Numbered from the stretch's first letter, positions 16,746-26,279 are shown. The stretch is DNA of 40,748 nucleotides from Buttiauxella warmboldiae (GCF_003818135.1 NZ_RPOH01000018.1:1-40748), one strand, 5' to 3'. Notes: generated from the letters alone by a model not told the origin. Numbers and translations are program-made.

Positions 16746-16761
16746 TACCTCTTTTGGAGTA
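16746..16761. promoter_or_regulatory. NarL/NarP-like 7-2-7 site upstream of ccmA
   Basis: TACCTCT-TT-TGGAGTA: the first heptamer fits TACYYMT and the second (TACTCCA on the other strand) fits at six of seven positions, with the 2-base spacing used by NarL/NarP. It lies 81 bases before the ccmA ATG. A TTGAT half-site at 16726-16730 could be half of a poor FNR site. This would tie haem-attachment capacity to nitrate/nitrite as for nrf; binding is inferred. Confidence 0.5.
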
Positions 16762-16842
16762 GCGCTGAAGCCGCTGTCCGCCTGGAGCAAGCCGGTTGAT
16801 GTGTTATGATTTTGCCTCCAGAGACAAGGAGCGACTCCTCAA

Positions 16843-17451
16843 ATGCTTGATGCGATTAACCTTAGCTGCATACGTGATGACCGTGAGTTATTTCGCGGGC
16901 TGTCATTTACCGTCCTCCCCGGGGAAATGGTGCAGATCGCAGGTAAAAATGGCGCAGGCAAAACCTCTCTGTTACGGATTCTGGCGGGGCTTGCGCAGGC
17001 AGAGGAGGGAGAGGTCAAGTGGCAAGGGGAAGGCCTGCCCCGTATACGCTATCAGTATCATCAGGATTTGCTGTGGCTTGGGCACCAGGCTGGTATCAAA
17101 ACCGTTCTTACCGCCTACGAAAACCTGCGTTTTTATCACCCGCACAGCGCGGAATCTCTACGTTGGCAAGCGCTTACTGAAGTTGGCCTGGCGGGTTTTG
17201 AAGATATTGCTGTTAATCAGCTTTCTGCCGGGCAGCAACGCCGTGTCGCGCTGGCTCGTTTATGGCTAAGCACCCAGAAACTCTGGATTCTGGATGAGCC
17301 CTTTACCGCCATTGACGCCACCGGCGTGACAAAACTTACCCGCAAACTCACGCAGCATACCGAAAATGGCGGCATGGTGATCCTCACCACGCACCAGCCG
17401 TTAGCGGTGGACAATGTGCGCCAGATTCACTTACAGGAGAAGCTGGCATGA
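16843..17451 (+). CDS. ccmA: CcmA, ATPase of the CcmABCD haem-handling ABC complex
   Basis: 202 residues with all ABC ATPase motifs: Walker A GKNGAGKT (34-41), signature [16 protein letters not shown] (about 127-142), Walker B LWILDEP, and the switch histidine in LTTHQPL. With CcmB it drives release of haem-loaded CcmE from CcmC and CcmD. It is the first gene of ccmABCDEFGH; ATG 16843 follows AAGGAGCGAC. It overlaps ccmB by four bases. Confidence 0.95.
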   Translation: MLDAINLSCIRDDRELFRGLSFTVLPGEMVQIAGKNGAGKTSLLRILAGLAQAEEGEVKWQGEGLPRIRYQYHQDLLWLGHQAGIKTVLTAYENLRFYHPHSAESLRWQALTEVGLAGFEDIAVNQLSAGQQRRVALARLWLSTQKLWILDEPFTAIDATGVTKLTRKLTQHTENGGMVILTTHQPLAVDNVRQIHLQEKLA

Positions 17452-18107
17452 TGTGGCGAATTTTCCGGCATGAGCTGCGCGTGGTGTTTCGCCGAAGCGC
17501 GGAGATCGCCAACCCGCTGTGGTTTTTCCTTATCGTTATCACCTTGTTTCCGCTAGGAATCGGCCCGGAGCCGCAGCTGCTGGCACGTATTGCTCCAGGG
17601 GTAATTTGGGTGGCCGCGCTGCTGGCATCGTTGCTGGCGATGGACCGGCTGTTTCGTGATGATTTTCAGGATGGGACGCTGGAGCAACTGATGCTGTTGC
17701 CGATCCCTTTGCCAATGGTGGTGTTAGCGAAAGTGACCGCTCACTGGGTGGTCACCGGCCTGCCGCTGTTAATCCTGTCGCCGCTGGCGGCTTTGCTGTT
17801 GGGAATGGATTTTTACGGCTGGCAGGTGATGGCGTTAACGCTGCTGTTGGGAACGCCAACCCTGAGTTTCCTCGGCGCGCCTGGCGTGGGGTTGACCGTC
17901 GGGTTACGGCGCAATGGCGTGCTGTTAAGTTTGCTGGTCTTGCCGTTAACTATTCCATTGCTAATTTTTGCTACCGCAGCAATGGACGCGGCCTCGATGC
18001 AGCTTCCCGTTGATGGTTACCTGGCCATTCTTGGCGCCATGCTCGCGGGGTGCGCCACATTAAGTCCGTTCGCTACGGCCGCAGCACTGCGTGTCAGTGT
18101 GCAATAA
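17448..18107 (+). CDS. ccmB: CcmB, membrane subunit of the Ccm ABC complex
   Basis: 219 residues (E. coli CcmB is about 220) with six hydrophobic helices and an N-terminus, [20 protein letters not shown], typical of CcmB. It is the permease-like partner of CcmA. It overlaps ccmA (ATGA). A 138-base gap with a hairpin separates it from ccmC, the only real gap in the operon. Confidence 0.94.
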   Translation: MMWRIFRHELRVVFRRSAEIANPLWFFLIVITLFPLGIGPEPQLLARIAPGVIWVAALLASLLAMDRLFRDDFQDGTLEQLMLLPIPLPMVVLAKVTAHWVVTGLPLLILSPLAALLLGMDFYGWQVMALTLLLGTPTLSFLGAPGVGLTVGLRRNGVLLSLLVLPLTIPLLIFATAAMDAASMQLPVDGYLAILGAMLAGCATLSPFATAAALRVSVQ

Positions 18108-18121
18108 GAATTTTGTCGGGA

Positions 18122-18144
18122 GTCGCCTGGTTTATCCGGGCGAC
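18122..18144. repeat. REP-like hairpin in the ccmB-ccmC gap
   Basis: A 9-bp stem with one G-T pair (GTCGCCTGG 18122-18130 with CCGGGCGAC 18136-18144) and a TTTAT loop. A second small stem AAAAAC/GTTTTT lies at 18173-18189. There is no U-run after the first stem. The GC-rich palindrome resembles enterobacterial REP elements; it could tune message stability between ccmAB and ccmC-H. Confidence 0.45.
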
Positions 18145-18245
18145 ATCCGAATCATTATGTTGGATCAACTTTAAAAACAGGCAGTTTTTGTAGAGTGGAT
18201 CGGCGCAGCATATCCACCAAAGCAACCTTTTTGTGAGCAACGATT

Positions 18246-18983
18246 ATGTGGAAATGGTTACATCAACTGGCTAAACCCGAGCGGCTTTATCGGCTTTGCG
18301 GGCGTTTGGTGCCGTGGTTTGCGCTTATCAGCGCAGCGTTACTGGTTGTCGGCTGCATCTGGGGCTTTGGTTTTGCGCCCGCCGACTATCAGCAGGGCCA
18401 GAGCTACCGGATTATGTATCTTCATGTCCCGGCGGCTATCTGGTCGATGGGGATCTACGGTTCGATGGCCGTGGCCGCTTTTATTGGCCTGGTCTGGCAA
18501 ATGAAAATGTCGGACCTTGCCGCGGCGGCGATGGCACCGGTAGGGGCGGTGTTTACCTTTATCGCCCTGGTGACCGGTTCAGCCTGGGGCAAACCTATGT
18601 GGGGAACCTGGTGGGTTTGGGATGCGCGTCTGACTTCCGAACTGGTGCTGCTGTTTCTCTATATCGGTGCGATCGCCCTGTATAACGCCTTTGACGATCG
18701 CCGTCTTGCCGGGCGGGCGGCGGGCATTCTGGTGCTGGTCGGGGTGGTGAATTTGCCCATCATTCACTTCTCGGTGGAGTGGTGGAACACGCTGCACCAA
18801 GGGTCTACCAATATGCAGCAAAGCATCGACCCTTCCATGCGCACCCCGCTGCGTCTGACCATCTTCGGTTTCCTGACGCTCTTTATCACGCTGACGTTAA
18901 TGCGTCTGCGTAACCTCATCTTGCTGCAGGAGCAGCGTCGTCCGTGGGTAACGGAGCTGGCGAATCAAGGGAGAAAGGCATGA
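18246..18983 (+). CDS. ccmC: CcmC, haem-binding WWD protein that loads CcmE
   Basis: 245 residues, six membrane helices, with the WWD-domain motif WGKPMWGTWWVWDARLTSE and flanking periplasmic histidines (MYLHVPAAIWSM before it and VEWWNTLHQGS after it) that ligate haem. It binds haem at the outer face of the membrane and forms the covalent bond between haem and CcmE H130. ccmD starts on its stop codon. Confidence 0.95.
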   Translation: MWKWLHQLAKPERLYRLCGRLVPWFALISAALLVVGCIWGFGFAPADYQQGQSYRIMYLHVPAAIWSMGIYGSMAVAAFIGLVWQMKMSDLAAAAMAPVGAVFTFIALVTGSAWGKPMWGTWWVWDARLTSELVLLFLYIGAIALYNAFDDRRLAGRAAGILVLVGVVNLPIIHFSVEWWNTLHQGSTNMQQSIDPSMRTPLRLTIFGFLTLFITLTLMRLRNLILLQEQRRPWVTELANQGRKA

Positions 18984-19192
18984 CCAGCGCTTTTTTAAAC
19001 TGGGGTGATTTTTTTGCCATGGGGGGCTATGCGTTTTACGTCTGGCTTGCCGTCGCGCTGACCGTTATCCCATTACTGTTGCTGGTGGCGCATACTCGCC
19101 TGCAACGCCGCACTATTTTACATGCTGTCATGCGCCAACAGGCGCGGGAAAAACGGATCCTCGCAGCACAACAAGCAGAGGGAGCTGAATGA
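18980..19192 (+). CDS. ccmD: CcmD, small membrane subunit of the Ccm complex
   Basis: 70 residues (E. coli CcmD 69). ATG 18980 overlaps the ccmC stop (ATGA). One membrane helix (about 16-38, [20 protein letters not shown]) is followed by a basic cytoplasmic tail. It is needed to release holo-CcmE from CcmABC. It overlaps ccmE by four bases. Confidence 0.93.
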   Translation: MTSAFLNWGDFFAMGGYAFYVWLAVALTVIPLLLLVAHTRLQRRTILHAVMRQQAREKRILAAQQAEGAE

Positions 19193-19668
19193 ATACGCGT
19201 CGCAAAAATCGACTTTATCTGGCGCTGTCGGTGCTGGTGGGCCTGGGGTTGACCATCACCCTGGTGCTCTATGCATTGCGCAGCAATATTGACCTGTTCT
19301 ATACGCCGAGTGAAATTCTCTATGGCAAAGGTGCCAGCCATCAGCTGCCGGAAGTGGGCCAGCGCCTGCGCGTGGGCGGCATGGTGCAACCGGGAAGCGT
19401 AAAGCGCGATAGCCAGACCCTGAAAGTGAATTTCAGACTTTATGATGCCAGCGGCGTGGTGGATGTCAGCTACGTCGGCATCTTGCCGGATCTTTTCCGT
19501 GAAGGGCAAGGGGTGGTGGCGCAGGGCGTGTTCGCTGCGGGCAATAAAATTGAAGCCAAAGAAGTGCTGGCAAAGCATGACGAAAATTACACGCCGCCGG
19601 AAATTAAAGCTGCGATGGATAAAAATCACCAGCGCGCTCCACAGGCCGATAAGGATAACGCCCTATGA
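19189..19668 (+). CDS. ccmE: CcmE, periplasmic haem chaperone
   Basis: 159 residues, as in E. coli. An N-terminal anchor helix (about 9-30) precedes a periplasmic OB-fold. The haem-binding histidine is H130 in LAKHDENY with Y134 as axial ligand, the same numbering as E. coli. A flexible hydrophilic tail follows. It carries haem from CcmC to the CcmF/CcmH lyase. Confidence 0.96.
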   Translation: MNTRRKNRLYLALSVLVGLGLTITLVLYALRSNIDLFYTPSEILYGKGASHQLPEVGQRLRVGGMVQPGSVKRDSQTLKVNFRLYDASGVVDVSYVGILPDLFREGQGVVAQGVFAAGNKIEAKEVLAKHDENYTPPEIKAAMDKNHQRAPQADKDNAL

Positions 19669-21617
19669 TGCCAGAAATTGGCAGTTTCTTACTTTGCCTG
19701 GCGCTGGGCTGGTCACTGTTGCTCAGTGTTTATCCGCTGTGGGGCGTGAAGCGCCATGACTCGCGGCTAATGGCTTCTGCTCGTCCGCTGGCCTGGGCGC
19801 TGTTTATCACGCTGTGCGCCAGTTTCCTGCTGCTGGTGAATGCTTTTGTGGTGAACGACTTCACGGTGCTGTATGTCGCCAGTAACTCCAACAGCGAGCT
19901 GCCGGTCTGGTATCGCGTTGCCGCGACCTGGGGGGCGCACGAAGGCTCATTGCTGCTGTGGGTCCTGTTGCTGAGCGCATGGACTTTTGCCGTGGCGCTG
20001 TTTAGCCGCGGTATGCCGCAGGAGGCGCTGGCACGCGTGCTGGCGGTGATGGGGATGATCAATTTCGGCTTTCTGCTGTTTATCATCTTCACTTCAGATC
20101 CGTTCACCCGCACTCTGCCGGACTTCCCTATCGAAGGGCGTGACCTGAACCCGCTGTTGCAGGATATCGGCCTGATATTCCACCCGCCGCTGTTGTATAT
20201 GGGGTATGTCGGGTTCTCCGTGGCGTTTGCCTTCTCCATTGCGGCGCTGATGGCCGGGAAACTTGATACCGCCTGGGCGCGCTGGACTCGTCCCTGGACG
20301 CTAGCCGCCTGGTCATTTTTAACCATCGGCATTGTGCTGGGATCGGCCTGGGCTTATTACGAACTGGGCTGGGGTGGCTGGTGGTTCTGGGACCCGGTAG
20401 AAAACGCCTCGTTTATGCCATGGCTTGCGGGCACTGCATTAATCCACTCGCTGTCGGTAACAGAAAAGCGCGGCAGCTTTAAAGCCTGGACAGTGTTGCT
20501 GGCGATTACCGCATTCTCGCTTTGCCTGTTGGGCACCTTCCTGGTGCGCTCCGGCGTGCTGGTTTCGGTGCATTCATTTGCCTCAGATCCCGCGCGCGGC
20601 ATGTTTATTCTCGCTTTCCTGGTGATGGTGATTGGCGGTTCGTTGCTGCTGTATGCGGTGCAGGGCAGCAAAGTGCGATCGCGCGTGGGGAACAGCTTAT
20701 GGTCCCGGGAATCCTTTTTGCTCGGCAATAACGTGCTGTTGATTGCCGCCATGCTGGTGGTATTGCTGGGTACGTTGCTGCCGCTGGTCCACAAGCAGCT
20801 TGGGCTGGGCAGTATTTCTATCGGCGAGCCGTTCTTCAACACCATGTTTACCGCGCTGATGGCACCTTTTGCGCTGCTGCTTGGGATCGGGCCGCTGGTG
20901 CGCTGGCGTCGCGATGAACCACAAAAGTTAGTCAAAAGGCTGGGGGTGGCGCTGGGCATTACCGTGGCGCTGTCACTGATCCTGCCATGGCTGATGCAGG
21001 ACCGTATCGAAGCGATGACGGTAGTTGGGCTGCTGATGGCGGTTTGGGTCTTCGTGCTGGCGCTGATGGAAGTTTATCAACGAGCGACAAATCGCCATGG
21101 CTTGCTTAAAGGTTTATGGAAACTGCCGCGCAGCCATTGGGGGATGGTGTTTGGCCATCTGGGGCTGGCGGTGACGGTTGTTGGCATCGCTTTTAGCCAG
21201 AATTACAGCATTGAGCGTGATGTGCGCATGAAAGCGGGCGACAGCATCGACATTCACCAGTACCACTTTGTCTTCCGTGACGTTCACGAGCTGACCGGCC
21301 CGAACTACCGTGGCGGCGTGGGCATTATCGAGGTGACGCGCAATGGCAAACATGAAGCCACGCTGCATGCCGAGAAGCGCTTCTACAACAGCAACCGCGC
21401 TATGATGACCGAAGCCGCGATTGACGGCGGCGTCACGCGCGATCTGTATGCCGCGCTCGGGGAAGAGCTGGACGACGGAAGCTGGGCGGTTCGCCTGTAT
21501 TACAAACCATTCGTGCGCTGGATTTGGATTGGGGGGATCTTAATGACGATAGGCGGCCTGTTCTGCTTGTTTGATCCACGCTATCGCCAGCGTAAAAACG
21601 TGCCGGAGGCTGCATGA
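19665..21617 (+). CDS. ccmF: CcmF, core of the cytochrome c haem lyase
   Basis: 650 residues with about 13-15 membrane helices and the WWD motif [20 protein letters not shown]. It takes haem from CcmE and attaches it to CXXCH cysteines with CcmH. Its N-terminus [15 protein letters not shown] is the template that shows where nrfE must begin. It overlaps ccmE and ccmG by four bases each. NrfE at 9837-11714 is its paralogue specialised for CXXCK. Confidence 0.96.
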   Translation: MMPEIGSFLLCLALGWSLLLSVYPLWGVKRHDSRLMASARPLAWALFITLCASFLLLVNAFVVNDFTVLYVASNSNSELPVWYRVAATWGAHEGSLLLWVLLLSAWTFAVALFSRGMPQEALARVLAVMGMINFGFLLFIIFTSDPFTRTLPDFPIEGRDLNPLLQDIGLIFHPPLLYMGYVGFSVAFAFSIAALMAGKLDTAWARWTRPWTLAAWSFLTIGIVLGSAWAYYELGWGGWWFWDPVENASFMPWLAGTALIHSLSVTEKRGSFKAWTVLLAITAFSLCLLGTFLVRSGVLVSVHSFASDPARGMFILAFLVMVIGGSLLLYAVQGSKVRSRVGNSLWSRESFLLGNNVLLIAAMLVVLLGTLLPLVHKQLGLGSISIGEPFFNTMFTALMAPFALLLGIGPLVRWRRDEPQKLVKRLGVALGITVALSLILPWLMQDRIEAMTVVGLLMAVWVFVLALMEVYQRATNRHGLLKGLWKLPRSHWGMVFGHLGLAVTVVGIAFSQNYSIERDVRMKAGDSIDIHQYHFVFRDVHELTGPNYRGGVGIIEVTRNGKHEATLHAEKRFYNSNRAMMTEAAIDGGVTRDLYAALGEELDDGSWAVRLYYKPFVRWIWIGGILMTIGGLFCLFDPRYRQRKNVPEAA

Positions 21618-22171
21618 AGCGCAAAGTATTATTTATCCCGCTGGTGCTCTTTTTACTGCTGGCTACGATGCTGTTGTGGCAGCTGGCGCGTAATGCGCAG
21701 GGTGATGACCCGACCAATCTTGAATCGGCGCTGGTCGGGAAACCGGTGCCGCTGTTTCGTCTTGAGTCGCTGGAAAACCCCGGCACCATTTACGATCAGG
21801 CGGTTCTTACAGACGGCAAACCTTTGTTGCTTAATGTGTGGGCCACCTGGTGCCCTACCTGCCGCGCCGAGCATCAGTACCTTAATGGCTTGAAAGCACA
21901 GGGCGTACGCGTGGTAGGGATGAACTATAAAGACGACCGGCGTAAAGCAATTAACTGGCTGAATGAATTAGGCAATCCTTATGCGTTAAGCCTGTTTGAT
22001 GGCAACGGCATGCTGGGATTAGATCTGGGCGTTTACGGCGCGCCGGAAACCTTCCTGATCGATGGGAAAGGGATCATTCGCTATCGTCATGCGGGCGATC
22101 TTAACGATCGCGTCTGGCAGCAAGAGATGAAACCGCTGTGGGATAAATATAACAAGGAGGCGGGGGCATGA
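21614..22171 (+). CDS. ccmG: CcmG (DsbE), thioredoxin-like thiol reductant
   Basis: 185 residues: a membrane anchor (about 6-24) and a periplasmic thioredoxin fold with the active site WCPTC (C80, C83, same numbering as E. coli) and the Ccm-type GVRVVGMNYKDD and GAPETFLIDG elements. It keeps apocytochrome cysteines, and CcmH, reduced using electrons from DsbD. It overlaps ccmF and ccmH. Confidence 0.95.
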   Translation: MKRKVLFIPLVLFLLLATMLLWQLARNAQGDDPTNLESALVGKPVPLFRLESLENPGTIYDQAVLTDGKPLLLNVWATWCPTCRAEHQYLNGLKAQGVRVVGMNYKDDRRKAINWLNELGNPYALSLFDGNGMLGLDLGVYGAPETFLIDGKGIIRYRHAGDLNDRVWQQEMKPLWDKYNKEAGA

Positions 22172-23244
22172 AACGAGGATGGCTACTGATAGCCGCACTG
22201 CTGTTTTCGTTTAACGTGCTGGCGGCGATAGACACCTTTAAGTTCCAGGACGAAGCGCAGGAGCAGCAGTTCCGCCAGTTGACGGAGCAATTACGCTGTC
22301 CAAAATGCCAGAACAACAGCATCGCGGATTCGAATGCGATGATTGCTTCTGATATGCGTCTGAAAGTTTATGAGCTGATGCAGCAGGGTAAAACAAAGCA
22401 GCAGATTATTGACTATATGGTGCAGCGTTACGGTCACTTCGTGACCTATGAACCGCCGATGACGCCTGCCACCATTATTCTGTGGGTGTTGCCGGTGCTG
22501 TTTATTCTCGGCGGTGCGGGCGTGATTGTGCTGCGCAGCCGCAAGCGACGCGTGCATTTTAGTGACCAGCCTGAAGCTCATCAACATCAAACCGTTACCC
22601 GAAAAGCCCACTTCTGGTTTTTTGCACCCGGTGCGGCTCTCTTAGTGGCGGTGAGCGTGGGGGTGTATGTAAAAACCTCTGACTGGAGGCAGGTCCGGGC
22701 CTGGCAACAGGTGGCTAACCAGACGCCACAGCTATTACAACGGGCGTTAGACCCGCAGGCTGAGCCGCTGAATATGGCAGAAATGGCTAACCTCGGTCTG
22801 GGATTACGTACCCGCCTACAGCACGAGCCTGACAATATTGAGGGGTGGATGATGCTGGGGCGAATTGGTATGGTTCTGAATAATGCATCAACCGCTACAC
22901 AAGCCTTTGCTCATGCGTATAAACTGGCTCCGACTAACGGTAACGTAAAGCTGGGCTATGCTGAAGTGTTGACCCGCAGCGGCGATCCGCAAGATAACCA
23001 GCTAGCCGGGGATCTTTTGCGCGAATTGCTCAGGACTGACCATACCAATGTCCGCGTCTTAAGCCTGCTGGCGTTTAACGCTTTTGAACAACAGCATTTC
23101 CGCGAAGCTATTGGGGCATGGCAAATCATGCTGAAACTCTTACCGGCAAACGACCAGCGCCGGGCTGTGGTGCAAAGAAGCATCGAGCAGGCACGGGCGG
23201 CGCAGGCTGGTACTGACGAAACTAAAGCCGAGCGCGAGCAATAA
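22168..23244 (+). CDS. ccmH: CcmH, two-domain (CcmH + CcmI/TPR) haem lyase subunit
   Basis: 358 residues. A signal peptide (about 1-20) is followed by the CcmH domain with LRCPKCQN (C44, C47), a helix (about 103-122), a second helix (about 144-165) and a periplasmic TPR region (about 190-345), e.g. NIEGWMMLGRIGMVL. In other bacteria the two parts are separate CcmH and CcmI; the fused form is the enterobacterial type. It presents the apocytochrome to CcmF. It is the last ccm gene; mlaA follows after 16 bases. Confidence 0.94.
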   Translation: MKRGWLLIAALLFSFNVLAAIDTFKFQDEAQEQQFRQLTEQLRCPKCQNNSIADSNAMIASDMRLKVYELMQQGKTKQQIIDYMVQRYGHFVTYEPPMTPATIILWVLPVLFILGGAGVIVLRSRKRRVHFSDQPEAHQHQTVTRKAHFWFFAPGAALLVAVSVGVYVKTSDWRQVRAWQQVANQTPQLLQRALDPQAEPLNMAEMANLGLGLRTRLQHEPDNIEGWMMLGRIGMVLNNASTATQAFAHAYKLAPTNGNVKLGYAEVLTRSGDPQDNQLAGDLLRELLRTDHTNVRVLSLLAFNAFEQQHFREAIGAWQIMLKLLPANDQRRAVVQRSIEQARAAQAGTDETKAEREQ

Positions 23245-23260
23245 TAACAGGGAGACAGAT

Positions 23261-24019
23261 ATGAATTTCCGCCTGACCGGGCTGGCACTGGCCGCTACCG
23301 TTTTAGTAGGCTGTGCAGGCGCGGCCGATACCCAACCGCAAGGGCGTTCAGACCCGTTAGAAGGGTTCAACCGAACAATGTACGACTTCAACTTTAACCT
23401 GTTGGACCCGTATATTGTGCGCCCGGTGGCTGTGGCGTGGCGTGATTACGTGCCACAACCGGCACGTAATGGTCTGAGTAACTTTACCAGTAACCTCGAA
23501 GAACCCGCTTCTATGGTGAACTATTTCCTGCAAGGCGACCCGTATCAGGGAATGGTGCATTTCACCCGTTTCTTCCTCAACACGCTGTTGGGGATGGGTG
23601 GTTTCATCGACGTAGCAGGGATGGCGAACCCGAAACTGCAGCGTATGGAGCCGAATCGCTTCGGCACTACGCTAGGGCATTACGGGGTAGGTTACGGTCC
23701 TTACGTTCATTTACCCGCATACGGCAGCTTTACCATTCGTGAGGATGGTGGCCAGTGGGTAGATGATTTATATGCCCCTCTCTCCTGGCTTACCTGGTGG
23801 ATGTCGGTCGGTAAGTGGACTATCGAAGGGATTGAAACGCGTGCCCAGCTGCTGGATTCGGAAGGCCTGCTCAAACAATCTTCAGATCCGTATATTCTGG
23901 TGCGTGAAGCCTACTTCCAGCGTCATGATTTTATGGCAAACGGCGGGAAGCTGACGCCGCAGGATAATCCGAATGCGGCATCGATTGAAGATTCTCTGGA
24001 AGATATCGATTCGCAGTAA
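23261..24019 (+). CDS. mlaA: MlaA (VacJ), outer-membrane phospholipid-removal lipoprotein
   Basis: 252 residues (E. coli 251). A lipobox LVGC gives lipidation at C18; the next residue is Ala, so it should go to the outer membrane. The mature protein has DPLEGFNRTMYDFN near its start and the conserved ring-forming region FFLNTLLGMGGFIDVAGM. It removes mislocalised phospholipids from the outer leaflet and passes them to MlaC and MlaFEDB. The ribosome site CAGGGAG precedes ATG 23261. Closely downstream of ccmH, it may be partly co-transcribed. It ends facing fadL at a shared terminator. Confidence 0.95.
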   Translation: MNFRLTGLALAATVLVGCAGAADTQPQGRSDPLEGFNRTMYDFNFNLLDPYIVRPVAVAWRDYVPQPARNGLSNFTSNLEEPASMVNYFLQGDPYQGMVHFTRFFLNTLLGMGGFIDVAGMANPKLQRMEPNRFGTTLGHYGVGYGPYVHLPAYGSFTIREDGGQWVDDLYAPLSWLTWWMSVGKWTIEGIETRAQLLDSEGLLKQSSDPYILVREAYFQRHDFMANGGKLTPQDNPNAASIEDSLEDIDSQ

Positions 24020-24040
24020 GTGCGGGATGGTTAAGATATA

Positions 24041-24072
24041 AAAAAAGGCGAAACCTCGGTTTCGCCTTTTTT
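24041..24072. terminator. Bidirectional terminator between mlaA and fadL
   Basis: AAAAAAGGCGAAACC (24041-24055) pairs with GGTTTCGCCTTTTTT (24058-24072). The A-run on one side and T-run on the other make it work for both convergent genes. Confidence 0.9.
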
Positions 24073-24086
24073 ATCACGATTAACTA

Positions 24087-25373
24087 TCAGAATGCGTAGT
24101 TAAAGTTCATACCGTACAGCCAGGCTTTACCTTCAGACTGGAAGGTGTGCCCTTCTTCTTTGAACTCAACATGCTGACCGTGCATGTAGGAAATACCCAG
24201 GTCGATGGAAGCATCATCGTTAAAGGCGTAAGTCGTACCTGCGCTCAGCCAGAAGCGGTCCTGATCCGGAATAGAGATCGAGCGGTTTTCAGCCGGAACC
24301 GGGCTATCGTCAAATGCGATACCGGTACGGAAGGTCCAGTTCTTATCCATAAAGTAGGTGGTACCTAAAGCAATACGGTACGCATCCTTAAAGTTTTCTT
24401 CTTTTTGGAACAGCGTCTGGCCATTGTTATTAGTGGCTTTCAGCTCCTGGAACTGGCTCCAGCTGGTGTAGGCCACGCTGTAGTGGATAGCCCACTGCGG
24501 CGCGACTTTGTTATAGCCCGACAGCTCCCACATTTCAGGCAGGTTCAGGGTCAGAGAGCCTGGAACGGTTTGCCCGCTGGTGCCCCAGGGGAACGTTGTT
24601 CCTGCACCTGGTACGCGGTTAAATGCGGTATTGATATTACTCTTGTAATCGCCATTAAAGTCAATTTTAACTTCAGAACGATAGGTAAAGCCGTAGCGGT
24701 TATCTTTATCGATTTCATAAAGAATACCGGCGTTCCAGCCATAGCCCCACTCATCACCTTCCAGGTGCGCGATTTGGGTACCCGGAGCTGCCAGGCCAGC
24801 CCCTGCCAATCGCTCACCGGCATAACGTTCAATTTTCGCTTTCGCGTAAACAGCATCAAACCCAAGCCCAAAGCTCCAGTTATCGTTTAAACGATAAGCG
24901 CCACTCAGGTTCAGGTTTAAAGTGGTCAGGTCGGTTTTACCACCATATTCGCCAGCGATGTAATCATTGTTAAATTCAGTGGCAAGGCCGTAGTTTGAAG
25001 TAACGGAAGCTCCCCAACCAAATTGTTCATTGATAGGCGCAACAAAATGCAGGTTAGGTACCCATGCAGTTGGCGCGATATTATTGGCATCCGTGCTCCG
25101 TCCGGTGTATGGAGATTTACCAGAGATGTTCACGTCCGGATCAATAAATACTGCGCCACCGGAGAACATTGGGCGGTCAAACATCATAATGGTTGCAGGG
25201 TTACGGCTGGCAGAGCCCGCGTTATCTGCGACTGCACCTTCCCCGGAATAAGCTCGGCCCAGGCCTGAGGAAGAGAACTCGTTTAATTGAAAGCCGGCTG
25301 AGTACGCCTGCGATGAGACAATTGCCACTGCAACCGCGAGGGCTGACTTTGTAAACAGGTTTTTCTGGCTCAT
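24087..25373 (-). CDS. fadL: FadL, outer-membrane long-chain fatty acid transporter
   Basis: 428 residues from ATG 25373 ([17 protein letters not shown]); a TTG two codons upstream at 25379 is less likely. The signal peptide ends at AYS, giving mature [21 protein letters not shown] with the N-terminal hatch and its NPA motif. A 14-strand barrel ends in the aromatic YGMNFNYAF. The segment between AKIERYAGE and [10 protein letters not shown] is only about a dozen residues, clearly shorter than I recall in E. coli FadL (about 40), so one surface loop is trimmed. It imports fatty acids for the FadIJ/FadBA pathway. A FadR-type site lies at 25486. Confidence 0.95.
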   Translation of the reverse strand: MSQKNLFTKSALAVAVAIVSSQAYSAGFQLNEFSSSGLGRAYSGEGAVADNAGSASRNPATIMMFDRPMFSGGAVFIDPDVNISGKSPYTGRSTDANNIAPTAWVPNLHFVAPINEQFGWGASVTSNYGLATEFNNDYIAGEYGGKTDLTTLNLNLSGAYRLNDNWSFGLGFDAVYAKAKIERYAGERLAGAGLAAPGTQIAHLEGDEWGYGWNAGILYEIDKDNRYGFTYRSEVKIDFNGDYKSNINTAFNRVPGAGTTFPWGTSGQTVPGSLTLNLPEMWELSGYNKVAPQWAIHYSVAYTSWSQFQELKATNNNGQTLFQKEENFKDAYRIALGTTYFMDKNWTFRTGIAFDDSPVPAENRSISIPDQDRFWLSAGTTYAFNDDASIDLGISYMHGQHVEFKEEGHTFQSEGKAWLYGMNFNYAF

Positions 25374-25485
25374 GACCAAAACCTCATAATTGATTTATTT
25401 TTATACAAAAAATGTTACATACCGTAACAGGAGCGCGAATAGTAGGGGCTGATCCGTTACAGAGAAAGCAGACCAGTGGCAAGAG

Positions 25486-25502
25486 TATAGGTCTGACCAG
25501 AT
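25486..25502 (-). promoter_or_regulatory. FadR operator upstream of fadL
   Basis: On the minus strand ATCTGGTCAGACCTATA matches the FadR consensus AnCTGGTCnGACnTGTT at 12 of 14 defined bases. It sits 112 bases before the fadL start. A weaker CTGGTC-containing match lies just upstream of fadL at about 25468-25482; E. coli fadL also has two sites. FadR would repress fadL until long-chain acyl-CoA accumulates. Confidence 0.78.
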
Positions 25503-25626
25503 GTAATGTTGCAAGTTTGTAGCGTAGTTTTTTCAACTTTGATCATCGAAACGAGATCTGTCTGGCAAAAACGGCCGTCGGGTCACTTAACCAAAAGGGT
25601 GAAACTTGTTTTAGATCATTTTTAAC

Positions 25627-25642
25627 CGTGATTTGGGTCACT
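25627..25642. promoter_or_regulatory. Possible CRP site in the fadL-yfcZ intergenic region
   Basis: CGTGA-TTTGGG-TCACT keeps the GTGA-N6-TCAC core of the CRP consensus. It is about 105 bases before yfcZ and 250 before fadL, so which gene it serves is unclear. The remaining bases between the two genes show no other clear element beyond the FadR sites. Confidence 0.42.
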
Positions 25643-25747
25643 GGCAGAGTTTGACAAGATTAACGACTGGAGTCGCTTCAACCGGCAGCGTAAAATAAGC
25701 AGGAATTGTTTAATCCTGTTCAATACCAAATACAGAGGAAATCATAA

Positions 25748-26032
25748 ATGAGTAAAAACAGTGCTGATGAAACCCCGGTTTGCTGCTGTATTGATGTCGG
25801 TTCTATCATCGATAATACTGACTGCACAGCCACTTACAGCCGCCTATTCGCCACTAAAGCCGAAGCGGACGAAACCCTGGCAGCGCTGAGTGAAAAGGCT
25901 CGTGCAGCAGAATCAGAACCTTGCCAGATTGTCCCGCGTTACACCGAAGAAGCTGATGGCATCCGTCTGGATATCGACTTTACTTTCAGCTGCCAGGCTG
26001 AAACCATGATCTTCCAGCTGGGCCTGCGTTAA
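25748..26032 (+). CDS. yfcZ: YfcZ, small conserved protein (UPF0381)
   Basis: 94 residues, the same length as E. coli YfcZ. It begins MSKNSADETPVCCCIDVGSI and ends IFQLGLR, both conserved. A CCC cluster near the N-terminus stands out. The fold and function are unknown; it lies divergent from fadL and ahead of fadIJ, as in E. coli. Ribosome site AGAGGAAAT precedes the ATG. Confidence 0.93.
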   Translation: MSKNSADETPVCCCIDVGSIIDNTDCTATYSRLFATKAEADETLAALSEKARAAESEPCQIVPRYTEEADGIRLDIDFTFSCQAETMIFQLGLR

Positions 26033-26050
26033 TCTCCTGCTGCTGTTCTG

Positions 26051-26081
26051 GCTCTCTTCTTTTTTCGGGAAGAGAGCTTTA
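26051..26081 (+). terminator. Terminator after yfcZ
   Basis: Stem GCTCTCTTC (26051-26059) with GAAGAGAGC (26069-26077), a nine-base T-rich loop, then TTTAT. It separates yfcZ from the fadIJ promoter region. Confidence 0.65.
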
Positions 26082-26173
26082 TCGGTTAGCATGTTCCCCA
26101 CTCAAAGCGTGTCCCCTCTCCCAAATATTGACTCCCTCAGTTGGCTGAATGTAACTTTTTGGTTAAAACTGTG

Positions 26174-26190
26174 ATCAGGTCAGACCACTA
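26174..26190 (+). promoter_or_regulatory. FadR operator upstream of fadIJ
   Basis: ATCAGGTCAGACCACTA keeps the central GGTCnGAC of the FadR consensus, with mismatches in the outer positions. It lies 90 bases before the fadI ATG, where FadR repression of the anaerobic beta-oxidation operon is known in E. coli. Confidence 0.65.
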
Positions 26191-26279
26191 TTGGTTAATT
26201 ACAATTTTATTCCCCGGAAATATGAAGTTACAGCTATGCCGCTGGAGATTCACAGACATAGGGGAAAACAGGGGAGCTT

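Noticed and set aside
16796-17269. 157-codon frame overlapping ccmA in another frame
   Set aside because: The ccmA frame has all ABC motifs and a good ribosome site; this one is a shadow.
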